64,000 bases of DNA from the NCBI GenBank assembly GCA_002427755.1, contig DIYO01000004.1:186001-250000 (forward strand), written 5' to 3'. The stretch comes from Roseivirga sp. UBA6052 (GTDB lineage Bacteria > Bacteroidota > Bacteroidia > Cytophagales > Cyclobacteriaceae). Both the position numbers and the translations under genes were made by a program. Positions 33,954 through 43,490 of the stretch are shown in pieces (position 1 is the first letter of the stretch; the number at the start of each line of letters is the position of its first letter). The notes under the pieces are model-generated. The model did no database searches and was not told where the DNA came from. It saw nothing but the letters and a program-made list of their open reading frames with translations.

Positions 33954-35099
33954 TTTGTAAGCCTATTTGGGTATTTTAGAGTAAACACACATCACATTCC
34001 TCGTTATACATCTTTAGATAAAGCAAAAAATAAAGTCGCCAATAGATCAATCGCCAACAATACTCACTCCATCAAGATCTTACAGAATGGTTCTAAAACT
34101 ATTCAACAAAAGCTAAAAGAATTAAATCAATCCTCTGCTAAAAGTTCAAATTCTATAGCTGGAAAAACGGCTCAACTTGAAATTGATCGAACTCCGCTTC
34201 TAAGTCCAGAAGAAAGAGCAGTAGCTCAAGAAGACGAAAGGATAGCTGCTGAATCAAGGGATGAACCAAGTGAGTATGTTCCTCCAACACTTCCCGGTAT
34301 GGAACCAAGAATTTCTGATGTCGAACTTCAAGAAAGAACTAGTTCGGGAAATGGCCATAGCCCTGAAAGAAAAAAGAAAAGTCTTGAAGAAAGAGCCTCT
34401 GATTTAGCTCAAACAACGGAAGAACAAACGGATGATGTGATCAGAAAAGGCCTTAACCTCCAAGATAGGTTAACTACTGCTAGTAAATACAGAGTTGGAG
34501 CATCCTTACCTGTTGAACTCGCAATGGGAGATATAGGAGAAAGACTAATAGCAGATAGTCAGGCTGTAGAGGAACAACGTGTAAAAGACATAAAGAGTGG
34601 TGGTAAATCTGCAATTGCCAAAAAAGTACTGAACACAGTTTTACCGGGTTCTGGTGGTATAGCGAATGCGTTCCATACGGTAGCACAAGGTTTGGAAACT
34701 AATGATATAGGTGATTCTTCTGGAAATGCCGAATTAGCAGAGGCGTCTCATACAGTTTCGTCCTCAAAAATGAAAAAAGGTGGTAGTCAAGTTGCGTCTA
34801 CTGCTGGAGGAATGGCCGCTGGAGCACTGGTAGGACAAATAGCTATACCTATACCGGTATTAGGCGCCATGCTCGGAGCAGCTGCTGGCTTGCTTGCTTC
34901 GATCGGAATACAAAAAGGTTCAGATTCACTTTTGCAAGATAAAGACGAACTTCGTGCCGCAGCAGACACCATATTTAGTCATGCCTATCAAGGAGATTCT
35001 AAAGCATTAGAGATTCTGAATATATTTGAGATTGATGAAGCTGTAGCACAAGAAGAAGATGGTTGGAAGATTATTTATAAAAGACTCGGGATTAGCTAA
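33942..35099 (+). CDS. Unrecognised protein with glycine-rich hydrophobic hairpin
   Basis: Predicted protein of up to 385 aa, not recognised. A Lys/Ser/Asn-rich region (about 20-75) precedes an acidic, low-complexity part (about 85-150), a mixed helical part, and a Gly/Ala-rich hydrophobic stretch at about 285-325 (TAGGMAAGALVGQIAIPIP; LGAMLGAAAGLLASIGIQKG) that looks like a two-helix glycine-zipper hairpin. There is no signal peptide. The start is doubtful: the first ATG at 33942 lies inside the terminator stem and the next in-frame ATG is about 100 codons on. A non-ATG start such as TTG 33951 is possible. Confidence 0.7.
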   Translation: MGFLFVSLFGYFRVNTHHIPRYTSLDKAKNKVANRSIANNTHSIKILQNGSKTIQQKLKELNQSSAKSSNSIAGKTAQLEIDRTPLLSPEERAVAQEDERIAAESRDEPSEYVPPTLPGMEPRISDVELQERTSSGNGHSPERKKKSLEERASDLAQTTEEQTDDVIRKGLNLQDRLTTASKYRVGASLPVELAMGDIGERLIADSQAVEEQRVKDIKSGGKSAIAKKVLNTVLPGSGGIANAFHTVAQGLETNDIGDSSGNAELAEASHTVSSSKMKKGGSQVASTAGGMAAGALVGQIAIPIPVLGAMLGAAAGLLASIGIQKGSDSLLQDKDELRAAADTIFSHAYQGDSKALEILNIFEIDEAVAQEEDGWKIIYKRLGIS

Positions 35100-35233
35100 G
35101 CCGTTCACTTAAATATTATAATTCAATCAATACCCAGACTTATTCGATTGCGATTACAATTCAACATTTAGCAGGCACGCCTTACATTGCATTGAATTTT
35201 TCTTTTGCTGATATTAAGAGAAAATCAACCAAA

Positions 35234-36004
35234 ATGAAAAAGACACTTTGTTGTCTGCTAGCTGGACTTTTAAGTTTTTCAACTTCAGCTCAGTTCTTCC
35301 AACAGCAGATTCAACAATTAAACATTAATGGTGCCGAAAAAGGCTACGTAGTTATTGATACGGGTGACACGATTAGTGGAACCATCTCACGAGTGTGGTA
35401 TCAAGATTCTCTAATCTCTCAGGTGAGAATAAAATCCGGGGAAGATCGGTTAGATTTTCCTATAGAAAACATAAAAAGGCTTGCCGTTATACCAGACGAT
35501 TTTGCCCCTATGGAAGAAGCAGCCTTGGGGCCAGTTTTGAGAAGCATTAAGAACAAAAAGTTCATAGAATTATTACCAGAAGATGGCTATGTGATTTTTG
35601 AAAGAATTAGAATTCCAAATACTGGAAGACAAGAGATCTTTAGACTAGCTCAAGTCCTTAATCCTGGCTGGGACACTAAAGTAAGGGTGTATAAACATCC
35701 AGAAGGCATTTCTACAGGGAGTACATCTGTTGGACTCAATGAGAATTTTATGGTAACAACTGAAGGACTCATGGAAAATATATACTATATCTCTGTAGAT
35801 GGAGATCCAATAATTGAATTCAGAGATTTTCAGTATCGGAATAAAGGAATTGAACGGATTTATAATTACTGTGCTGAATTCAAAGAGACAGATGCTAAAA
35901 AGATTAAAAAAGCTAAGAAGAAAGGTGATGGAGAAGTTTGGAGAAAACTTAAATGGAAAGAATTCCCAGAAGACCTCTTCCTCCATTTTCAGAAATGTCT
36001 TTAG
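35234..36004 (+). CDS. Secreted protein of unknown function
   Basis: Predicted protein of 256 aa with a signal peptide (LLAGLLSFSTSAQFF). The mature part is mainly beta-strand; it opens with GYVVIDTGDTISGTISRVWY, a motif frequent in uncharacterised Bacteroidota exported proteins, and ends in a Lys-rich helix (KKIKKAKKKGDGEVWRKLKW). Family not recognised. Start 35234 is chosen for the signal peptide. Confidence 0.8.
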   Translation: MKKTLCCLLAGLLSFSTSAQFFQQQIQQLNINGAEKGYVVIDTGDTISGTISRVWYQDSLISQVRIKSGEDRLDFPIENIKRLAVIPDDFAPMEEAALGPVLRSIKNKKFIELLPEDGYVIFERIRIPNTGRQEIFRLAQVLNPGWDTKVRVYKHPEGISTGSTSVGLNENFMVTTEGLMENIYYISVDGDPIIEFRDFQYRNKGIERIYNYCAEFKETDAKKIKKAKKKGDGEVWRKLKWKEFPEDLFLHFQKCL

Positions 36005-36018
36005 TCATTAACCAACAA

Positions 36019-36050
36019 AAAAAGGGTAGTCATCACTGACTACCCTTTTT
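36019..36050. terminator. Bidirectional terminator
   Basis: A perfect 14-bp stem (AAAAAGGGTAGTCA and its complement) with a TCAC loop. A-tract and T-tract flank it on both strands, so it can end both the 35234 gene and katG, which converge on it. Confidence 0.92.
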
Positions 36051-36072
36051 AAATCTGTTATATCAAGATAGC

Positions 36073-38277
36073 TTACGCTACATCGTATCTATCATTCATC
36101 ATCACTTTGTTCCAAGCGGCAGCAAAGTCGTTTAAGAACTTCTGCTTGTTGTCATCTTGTGCGTACACCTCAGCTAACGCTCTCAACTCAGAATTAGAAC
36201 CGAAAACTAAGTCAGCTCTAGTAGCAGTCCACTTCACGTTACCGTCAGCGTCTTTTCCTTCAAAAGCAAATTGATGAGGATCGATTGGGCTCCACTTAGT
36301 ACCCATATCTAATAGATTCACAAAGAAGTCATTGGTTAATTGACCAGGATTTTCAGTGAAGACACCATACTTAGATCCGTCCCAGTTAGTATCTAACACT
36401 CTCATTCCGCCAATTAATACCGTCATCTCAGGAGCAGTTAGGTTTAATAAGTGAGCCTTATCAATTAAAAGACCTTCCATAGACACTGTGCCTTGTGCTC
36501 TCATGTAGTTTCTAAATCCATCTGCAAATGGCTCAAGAACTGCGAATGACTCTACATCAGTATGCTCTTCTGAAGCATCTGTTCTACCTGGAGTAAATGG
36601 TACAGAAACCTCTGCCCCAGCTTCCTTAGCTGCATCTTCAATAGCTGCACAACTACCTAATACAATTAGGTCGGCTAGTGATACATCTTTACCAAATCCT
36701 TTTTGAATACCTTCTAAAACGTCTAACACTTTACTCAATTGAGTTGGGTTATTCACTTGCCAGAATCTTTGTGGATTCAATCTTACTCTAGCACCATTAG
36801 CACCACCTCTCATATCAGTACCTCTAAAGGTAGATGCAGAAGCCCATGCTGTAGAAACTAACTCAGAATTGGTTAATCCTGAAGCAATAATTTTAGCCTT
36901 AAGTTCAGCTACATCGGCATCGTTGATCACTTCAGAAGCAGCAGGAACAGGATCTTGCCAGATTAAAGTCTCTTCTGGAACTTCAGGCCCCAAATATCTT
37001 TCTTTTGGCCCCATATCTCTGTGTGTAAGCTTATACCAAGCTCTAGCAAATGCATCTGCAAACTCATCAGGATTCTCTAAGAATCTTCTTGAAATCTTAT
37101 CGTAAGCAGGATCCATTCTTAACGCTAAGTCAGAAGTAAGCATGAAAGGCTTATTGAATTTACCTTCGATATGAGCATCAGGCACATCAGCCTCTCCATT
37201 TTTTGGAGTCCACTGATAAGCACCGGCAGGGCTTTTAGTTAATTCCCATTCGTGCTTGTAAAGGTTTTCGAAGTATAGATTACTCCATTCGGTTGGTCTT
37301 TGTGTCCAAGTTCCTTCTAAACCACTGGTAATCGTATGCTCAGAATGTCCTTTGCCCAACGTATTAGTCCAACCAAAACCTTGTTCTGTAATATCTGCTC
37401 CTTCCGGCTCTCTGCCTACTGTTAAAGAAGGGTCAGCCGCACCGTGCGTTTTACCAAATGTATGGCCACCTGCGATCAACGCTACGGTCTCCTCATCGTT
37501 CATTGCCATTCTACCGAATGTCTCACGAATATCTCTTGCAGAAGCTAGAGGGTCAGGATTACCATTTGGCCCTTCAGGATTTACATAGATTAATCCCATT
37601 TGTACTGCACCTAAAGGATTTTCAAGCTCTCTATCGCCAGTATATCTTTTATCTCCTAACCATTCGGTTTCAGGACCCCAGTAAATATCTTCTTCAGCAT
37701 GCCAGATGTCAGGACGACCTCCGCCAAAACCAAAAGTTTTGAAGCCCATTGACTCAAGCGCCACATTACCCGTTAAGATTAGTAAGTCAGCCCAAGAAAT
37801 TTTATTTCCGTATTTCTGCTTGATTGGCCAAAGTAGTCTTCTAGCCTTATCTAAGTTTGTATTGTCAGGCCAGCTGTTTAGAGGAGCGAATCTCTGTGCA
37901 CCTGTACCTCCACCTCCTCTACCATCAGCGATTCTGTAAGTACCGGCTGCGTGCCATGTCATTCTGATAAAGAAAGGACCGTAATGTCCCCAGTCTGCGG
38001 GCCACCAGTCTTGAGTGTCTGTCATCAAGTCTGTCAAATCCTTTTTTAAGGCATCGTAATCTAATTTCTTAAACTCTTCAGCATAATCGAAGTCTTCACC
38101 TAATGGGTTAGATTTGGTATCGTGCTGACGTAAAATGTTTGTTTTTAAGGTATTCGGCCACCAATCTCGGTTACCCGAACCCTCTCCGGCACTCTGGTTC
38201 AATGTGCCATTCATAAATGGGCATTGGCTTTCGCTGTCTGTGCCAAAACCTTGCGCATCTGAATTAGTATTCTCCAT
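36073..38277 (-). CDS. katG: Catalase-peroxidase
   Basis: Predicted protein of 734 aa, typical for bifunctional KatG, which removes hydrogen peroxide as a haem catalase and peroxidase. The distal pocket RMTWHAAGTYR contains the catalytic Arg, Trp and His, and IAGGHTFGKTHG carries the proximal haem-ligand His. Candidate partners of the Met-Tyr-Trp adduct are present: LIYVNPEGPN and LALRMDPAY. Two peroxidase-like halves are visible, the second degenerate. It is preceded by a 370-bp region with an AT-rich inverted repeat. Confidence 0.98.
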   Translation of the reverse strand: MENTNSDAQGFGTDSESQCPFMNGTLNQSAGEGSGNRDWWPNTLKTNILRQHDTKSNPLGEDFDYAEEFKKLDYDALKKDLTDLMTDTQDWWPADWGHYGPFFIRMTWHAAGTYRIADGRGGGGTGAQRFAPLNSWPDNTNLDKARRLLWPIKQKYGNKISWADLLILTGNVALESMGFKTFGFGGGRPDIWHAEEDIYWGPETEWLGDKRYTGDRELENPLGAVQMGLIYVNPEGPNGNPDPLASARDIRETFGRMAMNDEETVALIAGGHTFGKTHGAADPSLTVGREPEGADITEQGFGWTNTLGKGHSEHTITSGLEGTWTQRPTEWSNLYFENLYKHEWELTKSPAGAYQWTPKNGEADVPDAHIEGKFNKPFMLTSDLALRMDPAYDKISRRFLENPDEFADAFARAWYKLTHRDMGPKERYLGPEVPEETLIWQDPVPAASEVINDADVAELKAKIIASGLTNSELVSTAWASASTFRGTDMRGGANGARVRLNPQRFWQVNNPTQLSKVLDVLEGIQKGFGKDVSLADLIVLGSCAAIEDAAKEAGAEVSVPFTPGRTDASEEHTDVESFAVLEPFADGFRNYMRAQGTVSMEGLLIDKAHLLNLTAPEMTVLIGGMRVLDTNWDGSKYGVFTENPGQLTNDFFVNLLDMGTKWSPIDPHQFAFEGKDADGNVKWTATRADLVFGSNSELRALAEVYAQDDNKQKFLNDFAAAWNKVMMNDRYDVA

Positions 38278-38647
38278 AATTATCGCTGATTAGAAATTTC
38301 TATTTGTTACTAATAATAAGCTACAAGTTGCATTAATGTTTATAAATAAACACTCTGTTTTTATTTATAAATTCTATAATTCATTGACTCTAATTGAGTT
38401 TAACAATTAGCCCTTACACAGATCGATGTTTTACTCATGATTACGAACTTTTTCAATCTACGGAAGCGACTTGAATGCGAACTTTCTGAAGGGAAATTTA
38501 TGATGGCTAGAGATTAACGAAACACGCTACTTATGCAAACCTGTAAACAAAGAAAGTCTTAAACTTCTTCTCCAAATTCCCGAAAATCGGAGATTCTAGA
38601 ATCAATAAGCCTTTTTATTCGCCTCATCAAAAACAAAAATCATCAAG
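38278..38647. other. 370-bp divergent intergenic region between katG and the DUF2911 gene
   Basis: No gene seen. Apart from the inverted repeat at 38339-38371 and general AT-richness, I find no clear Bacteroidota -7 motif, hairpin terminator or RNA gene. It should hold the katG promoter on the minus strand and that of the DUF2911 gene on the plus strand. Confidence 0.6.
38339..38371. promoter_or_regulatory. Inverted repeat upstream of katG
   Basis: TTTATAAATAAA (38339-38350) and TTTATTTATAAA (38360-38371) are perfect 12-nt arms with a 9-nt spacer, 62-94 bp upstream of the katG ATG. Such an AT-rich palindrome could be a peroxide-responsive (PerR/Fur-like) or other operator; the identity of the regulator is inference. 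Confidence 0.5.
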
Positions 38648-39748
38648 ATGAGAGCAACAATAATAGTACTACTAATAGCATTGGGCACTTCAAGTGCTAT
38701 GGCCCAATTCCATACGATGAAGATTCCTCAAGCTAGTAACAAAGTTGAGGAGACTCAGACTTTGGCAGTAACGGACATTACCATTAATTACTCAAGTCCA
38801 GCAGTCCGAAACCGTGATGTCTGGAACGACACAGATGTAATACCTCAGAATGCTGAACCGATTGCGTGGAGAGCTGGCGCTAACATGTCCACAACCTTTA
38901 CTTTCAGCACAGATGTAATGATTGAATGCAGGCCTTTAGCAGCAGGAACTTATGGATTCCACATTATTCCAAAAGGTGATATTTACCAACTGATCTTTAC
39001 TGATGTTTACCATCAATGGGGTAGCTATTATTTAGACTTAGAGAATGATGTAACTCTAAGTGTTGATGTATCAGCTGAAACCAGCGACTTCTCTGAAAAG
39101 CTGGATTATGAATTCATAAATTGGTCTGAGGGTGAAGTAACTGTGGCACTAGAATGGGCAGATCAGCGCATTCCTTTTAAGGTTTCTGTTGATTTAAATA
39201 AGACTGTTATAGAAAGTTTTAGAAGTGAATTAAGAGGAATAAATACTTACAGATGGGAAGCTTGGAATGATGCTGCAATGTGGTGTTTAAACCATAATAC
39301 CAATTTAGAAGAGGCCCTTTCTTGGGCAGAACGTTCTATTAATGGCGGCTACAATGGTTTTGCGGCTAATTCTAATATCACCAACAACTCAACAAGAATT
39401 CAATTATTGAAAAAGCTAGGGCGAACTGATGAAACTCAAGTTGCGATTACTCAAGCTATATCGTTAATCGAATCAGCAAATGATGCTAATTATCTAAGTC
39501 AATTACTGATTCGAATTGAAGATTATGGGACGTCTGTCGATTTTCTTAAAAAAGCCAACAAGTCTTATCCCGATGTTTGGTACTTACATTTAAACCTAGC
39601 GGTTAGCCAATACCTAAATGGAGAAAGCACACCTGCTCTTAAAAGCATAAACAAGGTACTCAATATGGCACCTGACAATTTCAAAGAGCGATTAACTCAG
39701 ATTAAATCTGAAATGGAAAATGGAACCTATCGTATTCCAAATAGCTAA
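38648..39748 (+). CDS. DUF2911 exported protein with C-terminal TPR-like repeats
   Basis: Predicted protein of 366 aa with a signal peptide (LLIALGTSSAMAQF). The DUF2911 domain occupies about residues 25-170, with ITINYSSPAVRNRDVW and EPIAWRAGANMSTTF as hallmarks and PLAAGTYGFHIIP. A helical C-terminal part (about 195-360) with ALSWAERSINGG and YLNGESTPALKSINKVL looks like tetratricopeptide repeats. The family is common in Bacteroidota and of unknown role. Confidence 0.9.
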   Translation: MRATIIVLLIALGTSSAMAQFHTMKIPQASNKVEETQTLAVTDITINYSSPAVRNRDVWNDTDVIPQNAEPIAWRAGANMSTTFTFSTDVMIECRPLAAGTYGFHIIPKGDIYQLIFTDVYHQWGSYYLDLENDVTLSVDVSAETSDFSEKLDYEFINWSEGEVTVALEWADQRIPFKVSVDLNKTVIESFRSELRGINTYRWEAWNDAAMWCLNHNTNLEEALSWAERSINGGYNGFAANSNITNNSTRIQLLKKLGRTDETQVAITQAISLIESANDANYLSQLLIRIEDYGTSVDFLKKANKSYPDVWYLHLNLAVSQYLNGESTPALKSINKVLNMAPDNFKERLTQIKSEMENGTYRIPNS

Positions 39749-39829
39749 TCAAAGTAAAGGTACCCTTGAGGGATTAGAGATAAATGCGTGTTGAGATTGT
39801 GAGTTAACGAAATCCCGTGGGCATCTGAT

Positions 39830-40825
39830 TTAAGCAGACTTTAGGGCAAGCTCTTGCTGATAAGAAGTAGGAGTTTGTCCCGTCTGTTTTTTGAACGCAT
39901 AATAAAATGCAGAGGGAGTCGAAAACCCGGCATCATACGCCAAACTTTCAATTTTTAAGTGAGCATTCTCTGGTCTTTCCAAAGCGGCTTTCACTTGTTT
40001 TATTCTAAAATAACTTATAGTATCGGGAAAGCTCTTTTGATACAGTTCTTTTACCGTCTTTGAAATGAGATAGGATGGTACGTTTAACTCTCTTGAAAAT
40101 GTGCTCAGCGTAATTCCTGAATTAAGGAACAATAAGTCTCGCTCCAACGCATCTTTAATCTTCAGTTTTATATTGTCGGGGAGTTGTACCTGTAGGCTTT
40201 GGTTCTTAGGTTTTCGAATAAGTAACTGACTAGTAAAATATGCATAAATGAACATGGCACATATACCTGAACCTAGTGCATAATCCAACATGGTATTTGT
40301 CAGATGCTGATATACGAAGGCTAACATCACTCTAGTAACGAGTATCAACAGGGCTCTATCTTGAATTGGTCTAGCGACCGAGACCTTAGATTTCAAATAC
40401 CTTCTCCATGAAAATACGATATAACCTGCCAAAACTAAGGTGGCTATCTGATACAATAAGCCTTCAATACCCAGATTATACCAGACAAGGCAAACCACAA
40501 ACCCCAGTATAGGATATATAAAATGTTTCCAATTCTGTTTAAAAGACCGTTTTATATCCAATTCACCTTTAAAATATATCCATAGCAAAGGGCCGATAGA
40601 ACTAAGACCTAAAAATCCAAGAGCTAGACCGATGGGTGCGATATCAGATAACAAGAAAAAGACTATTGACTTTGCTAATCTTAGGGCAATAGCAACGAAT
40701 ATCAGACTGACCAGGAAATTTCTTTCCTTGTTAATCCGTAGCTGAATTTGAGCTGTGATAAACGCTAAAAGAACTCCGGCACCAGCTAGAAGGCCTAAAA
40801 TCCCAAAAAGTGTATTAGCAGACAT
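39830..40825 (-). CDS. Membrane-bound AraC-family transcriptional regulator
   Basis: Predicted protein of 331 aa. Six to seven hydrophobic helices fill about residues 1-205, and a C-terminal AraC double helix-turn-helix follows: LSTFSRELNVPSYLISKTV and IESLAYDAGFSTPSAFYYAF with the QTGQTPTSYQ end. This membrane AraC architecture is frequent in Bacteroidota and suggests sensing at the membrane. The gene is divergent from a MacB-type permease across 223 bp that contains an inverted repeat, so it may control that gene. Confidence 0.92.
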   Translation of the reverse strand: MSANTLFGILGLLAGAGVLLAFITAQIQLRINKERNFLVSLIFVAIALRLAKSIVFFLLSDIAPIGLALGFLGLSSIGPLLWIYFKGELDIKRSFKQNWKHFIYPILGFVVCLVWYNLGIEGLLYQIATLVLAGYIVFSWRRYLKSKVSVARPIQDRALLILVTRVMLAFVYQHLTNTMLDYALGSGICAMFIYAYFTSQLLIRKPKNQSLQVQLPDNIKLKIKDALERDLLFLNSGITLSTFSRELNVPSYLISKTVKELYQKSFPDTISYFRIKQVKAALERPENAHLKIESLAYDAGFSTPSAFYYAFKKQTGQTPTSYQQELALKSA

Positions 40826-40901
40826 GATTAAGTAAGCACTTACGATAAACAAAAGAAATGGTTGACTCGCGTAAAATGAAATACAAAATATTGAAATATA
40901 A

Positions 40902-40944
40902 AGGTGTTCGATTTAAATGGATGCTGAACTATTATCGTACACCT
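40902..40944. promoter_or_regulatory. Inverted repeat in the AraC / permease divergent region
   Basis: AGGTGTTCGAT (40902-40912) and ATCGTACACCT (40934-40944) are 11-nt arms with one mismatch, about three helical turns apart centre to centre. A smaller palindrome, GTAAG-CA-CTTAC, lies at 40832-40843 next to the AraC start. Both are candidate operators. Confidence 0.5.
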
Positions 40945-41048
40945 GAATCTATAGCACATTCACACAAACGTCTCTAATCTACTCCAAATCAGTATTTTAG
41001 ATTTTGGCACAAGCCTTGAAACACATAACATGGATAGAAAACTGACCT

Positions 41049-43490
41049 ATGTTTAAAAGCTACCTCCTCATCTCATTTCGGAGCATATGGAAGAAGCGTG
41101 GTGTTGCCTTTGTCAATTTAGTTTGTCTTGCTCTTGGCATGGCCACTGCACTCTTCATCTTTAACTATGCTCAACACGAATTTAGTTTTGATCAATACCA
41201 TGAAGATTGGAATCAAATCTACAGAGTAGAAACTAACACCTATTTCAGACAAGAAATAAGGAAAACGGATGCTCTTTCTCCATTCCTTGCAGGCAACAAA
41301 CTTCTATCTAACAGAGAAGAAATTATAGAATACGCAAGGTTGGTTACATTTTCCGAAAGTGGATCAGCATTTGTTGTGCATAAAAATGCAAACGGGACGG
41401 CTGTTACCACGCATATTAATAAAGCATACTATGCTGACGATCAATTACTATCCATCCTATCCATTCCATTTTTTGATAAACCTGGAAGACTACATAGCGC
41501 ACAAACTGTAGTAATCTCCAAGGTGCTTGCAGAAAGAATTTGCAAGGAATATCAACTCACTCCTGAATGTGTTATTGGCACAACCATCTTTACAAAAGAC
41601 ATGGGAAAAGAAACCCAATGGACAATTACAGGAATTTTAGAAGACCTACCTCAAAATACTCACCTACAATTTGACGTACTATTCTCTTTAAAGGGAAATG
41701 AAGACCTTTTTAGAGCAGGACAGGATTTGAATACATATACTTATGTGAAAGCAAATGCTGAGCTTCAATTATTCGACTTCAACCAAAGTCTTTTAGATAA
41801 AGAGGAACTAACTCAATTCTCTTATTTAGATAGGTCATTTCAATCATTAAGACCCATCAGTGAAATACATCTAAGTCCGGATGTCTCTAATTCAATTGGC
41901 GAAAGTACAAGCTACACTTTTGTGTTTTTCATGTCCATCACGGGCTTGATCATTCTACTTTTAACAGCTACTAACTTTGTCAACAGCTCTATCATAAGAT
42001 CAATTGAGAGGTCTAAAGAAATAGGTGTTAGGAGACTTGTTGGTATTAAACCTAAACAACTTATGACCAACGTGTTGCTTGAGTCATTTGTATTTAATGT
42101 TTTAGCAGCAGTTTTAGCATTCATGTTTTTTGTTCTCGCTATAAACACCGCAACAACTTTAGAAGACCTCAGTTATCCAACATCCTTTGATCAATCCACC
42201 ATATTCATAAGTCTCGGACTATTAACAACACTTATTATAATAAGTACGCTACTGTCGGCCTATTTTCCAGCGAAGCTATTGATGAATCTGAAGCCAGTAG
42301 AGGCCCTTAAAGGTTCTAATCAAATTGTTAGATCTAAGCAGTCTAATCGCGGCTCGGGTATTATGCGAGGTTTATTGATTTTTCAACTAGCCATTAGCAC
42401 AGTTTTTATATCGGGCATGTACATAGTACAGAGGCAATTAATCTATGCCAAAGAAAATGACTCCAAAACCTTTAGAATGAGTTTGACCGCAAAGTTTCCT
42501 GGCCTTTCAGGGGCAAATGAAATTTATGCAGAAATGGCCGAAGCATTCATGAATGAGTCTATTCGCAATGGTAGAGTTCAGGACATCTATGTTTCTAATA
42601 CATACAACGGACAGATAAAAAACAAACAGGTAATAAAAGGCTTAAGACCCATTGGAACCGATACTTCATTCATTATTCCTGACTTCAATCTATATGTTGT
42701 AGACTATAAATTTTTCAGTGGACTAGATACCAATTTTACGGGTGGTAGAAATTTCACTTACGAATTTGGATATGACTACGATGGCGTAATTGTAAATGAG
42801 TCGGCATTGAAAGCTATGGGACTAAGCTTGCAAGACAATGTAATAGGTAAAAGAATTGGACCTTATAATGGTACTTTGAAAATCATTGGCGTGTATCGAG
42901 ACCAAGTTGAAAATGAAGTCCCTAAAGTTTATGTTACAGGATTTAGGTATCCTGTTTATTTCAACTTAACCATGAATACTGCTGGTAACTCAGCAGAAAA
43001 ATTAAGAGCAGTAGTTAATCGAGCACAGCGTATAATGAATGAGCAGTTTGGCAACACTTATATCATCTCAAGAGTGTATGAGGATCAATTCAAATTTGAA
43101 GAAGCATTAGTCAAATTATTCTACTTCTTCACAGGACTTACAGTCGTAGTCTCTGCTTTAGGTATTTATGCCTTATCAACATTCACAGCTTTAAAAAGAA
43201 CAAAAGAAGTAGGCATAAGAAAGATACTCGGAGCAAGAGTATCTCAAATCTTGGTCGTTCTAACAACAGATTTCTTAAGATTAATGGGTATCGGTGTAGC
43301 TATTGCCTTCCCTATTACTTACATAATCGCTAGAAGGTGGTTAGAGGATTACGCCTACAGAATCGATTTAAATCTTAGTGTATTTCTAGTGCCAATCTTA
43401 AGTATGATTTTGCTCTCACTGATAATCGTTGTTCGGCAATGCTGGAGTACCAGCATTCTTTCTCCTTTAAAATCATTAAGAGCTGATTAA
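41049..43490 (+). CDS. MacB-type ABC transporter permease with two FtsX modules
   Basis: Predicted protein of 813 aa of the long Bacteroidota FtsX/MacB_PCD class. N-terminal helix (FVNLVCLALGMATALFIFNY) and a periplasmic domain precede three helices near residues 290-420. A second module follows with its own helix (about 455), periplasmic part and three C-terminal helices. The motif VGIRKILGARVSQIL and the first-module VGVRRLVGIKPKQLM are typical. No ATPase gene adjoins. Such proteins export peptides or lipids, or signal conformationally; the substrate is unknown. Its stop interlocks with that of the next gene (TTAA, 43487-43490). Confidence 0.92.
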   Translation: MFKSYLLISFRSIWKKRGVAFVNLVCLALGMATALFIFNYAQHEFSFDQYHEDWNQIYRVETNTYFRQEIRKTDALSPFLAGNKLLSNREEIIEYARLVTFSESGSAFVVHKNANGTAVTTHINKAYYADDQLLSILSIPFFDKPGRLHSAQTVVISKVLAERICKEYQLTPECVIGTTIFTKDMGKETQWTITGILEDLPQNTHLQFDVLFSLKGNEDLFRAGQDLNTYTYVKANAELQLFDFNQSLLDKEELTQFSYLDRSFQSLRPISEIHLSPDVSNSIGESTSYTFVFFMSITGLIILLLTATNFVNSSIIRSIERSKEIGVRRLVGIKPKQLMTNVLLESFVFNVLAAVLAFMFFVLAINTATTLEDLSYPTSFDQSTIFISLGLLTTLIIISTLLSAYFPAKLLMNLKPVEALKGSNQIVRSKQSNRGSGIMRGLLIFQLAISTVFISGMYIVQRQLIYAKENDSKTFRMSLTAKFPGLSGANEIYAEMAEAFMNESIRNGRVQDIYVSNTYNGQIKNKQVIKGLRPIGTDTSFIIPDFNLYVVDYKFFSGLDTNFTGGRNFTYEFGYDYDGVIVNESALKAMGLSLQDNVIGKRIGPYNGTLKIIGVYRDQVENEVPKVYVTGFRYPVYFNLTMNTAGNSAEKLRAVVNRAQRIMNEQFGNTYIISRVYEDQFKFEEALVKLFYFFTGLTVVVSALGIYALSTFTALKRTKEVGIRKILGARVSQILVVLTTDFLRLMGIGVAIAFPITYIIARRWLEDYAYRIDLNLSVFLVPILSMILLSLIIVVRQCWSTSILSPLKSLRAD

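Noticed and set aside
37458..37742. Plus-strand reading frames inside katG
   Set aside because: They are antisense to the strongly supported katG frame, match no family, and lack start signals.
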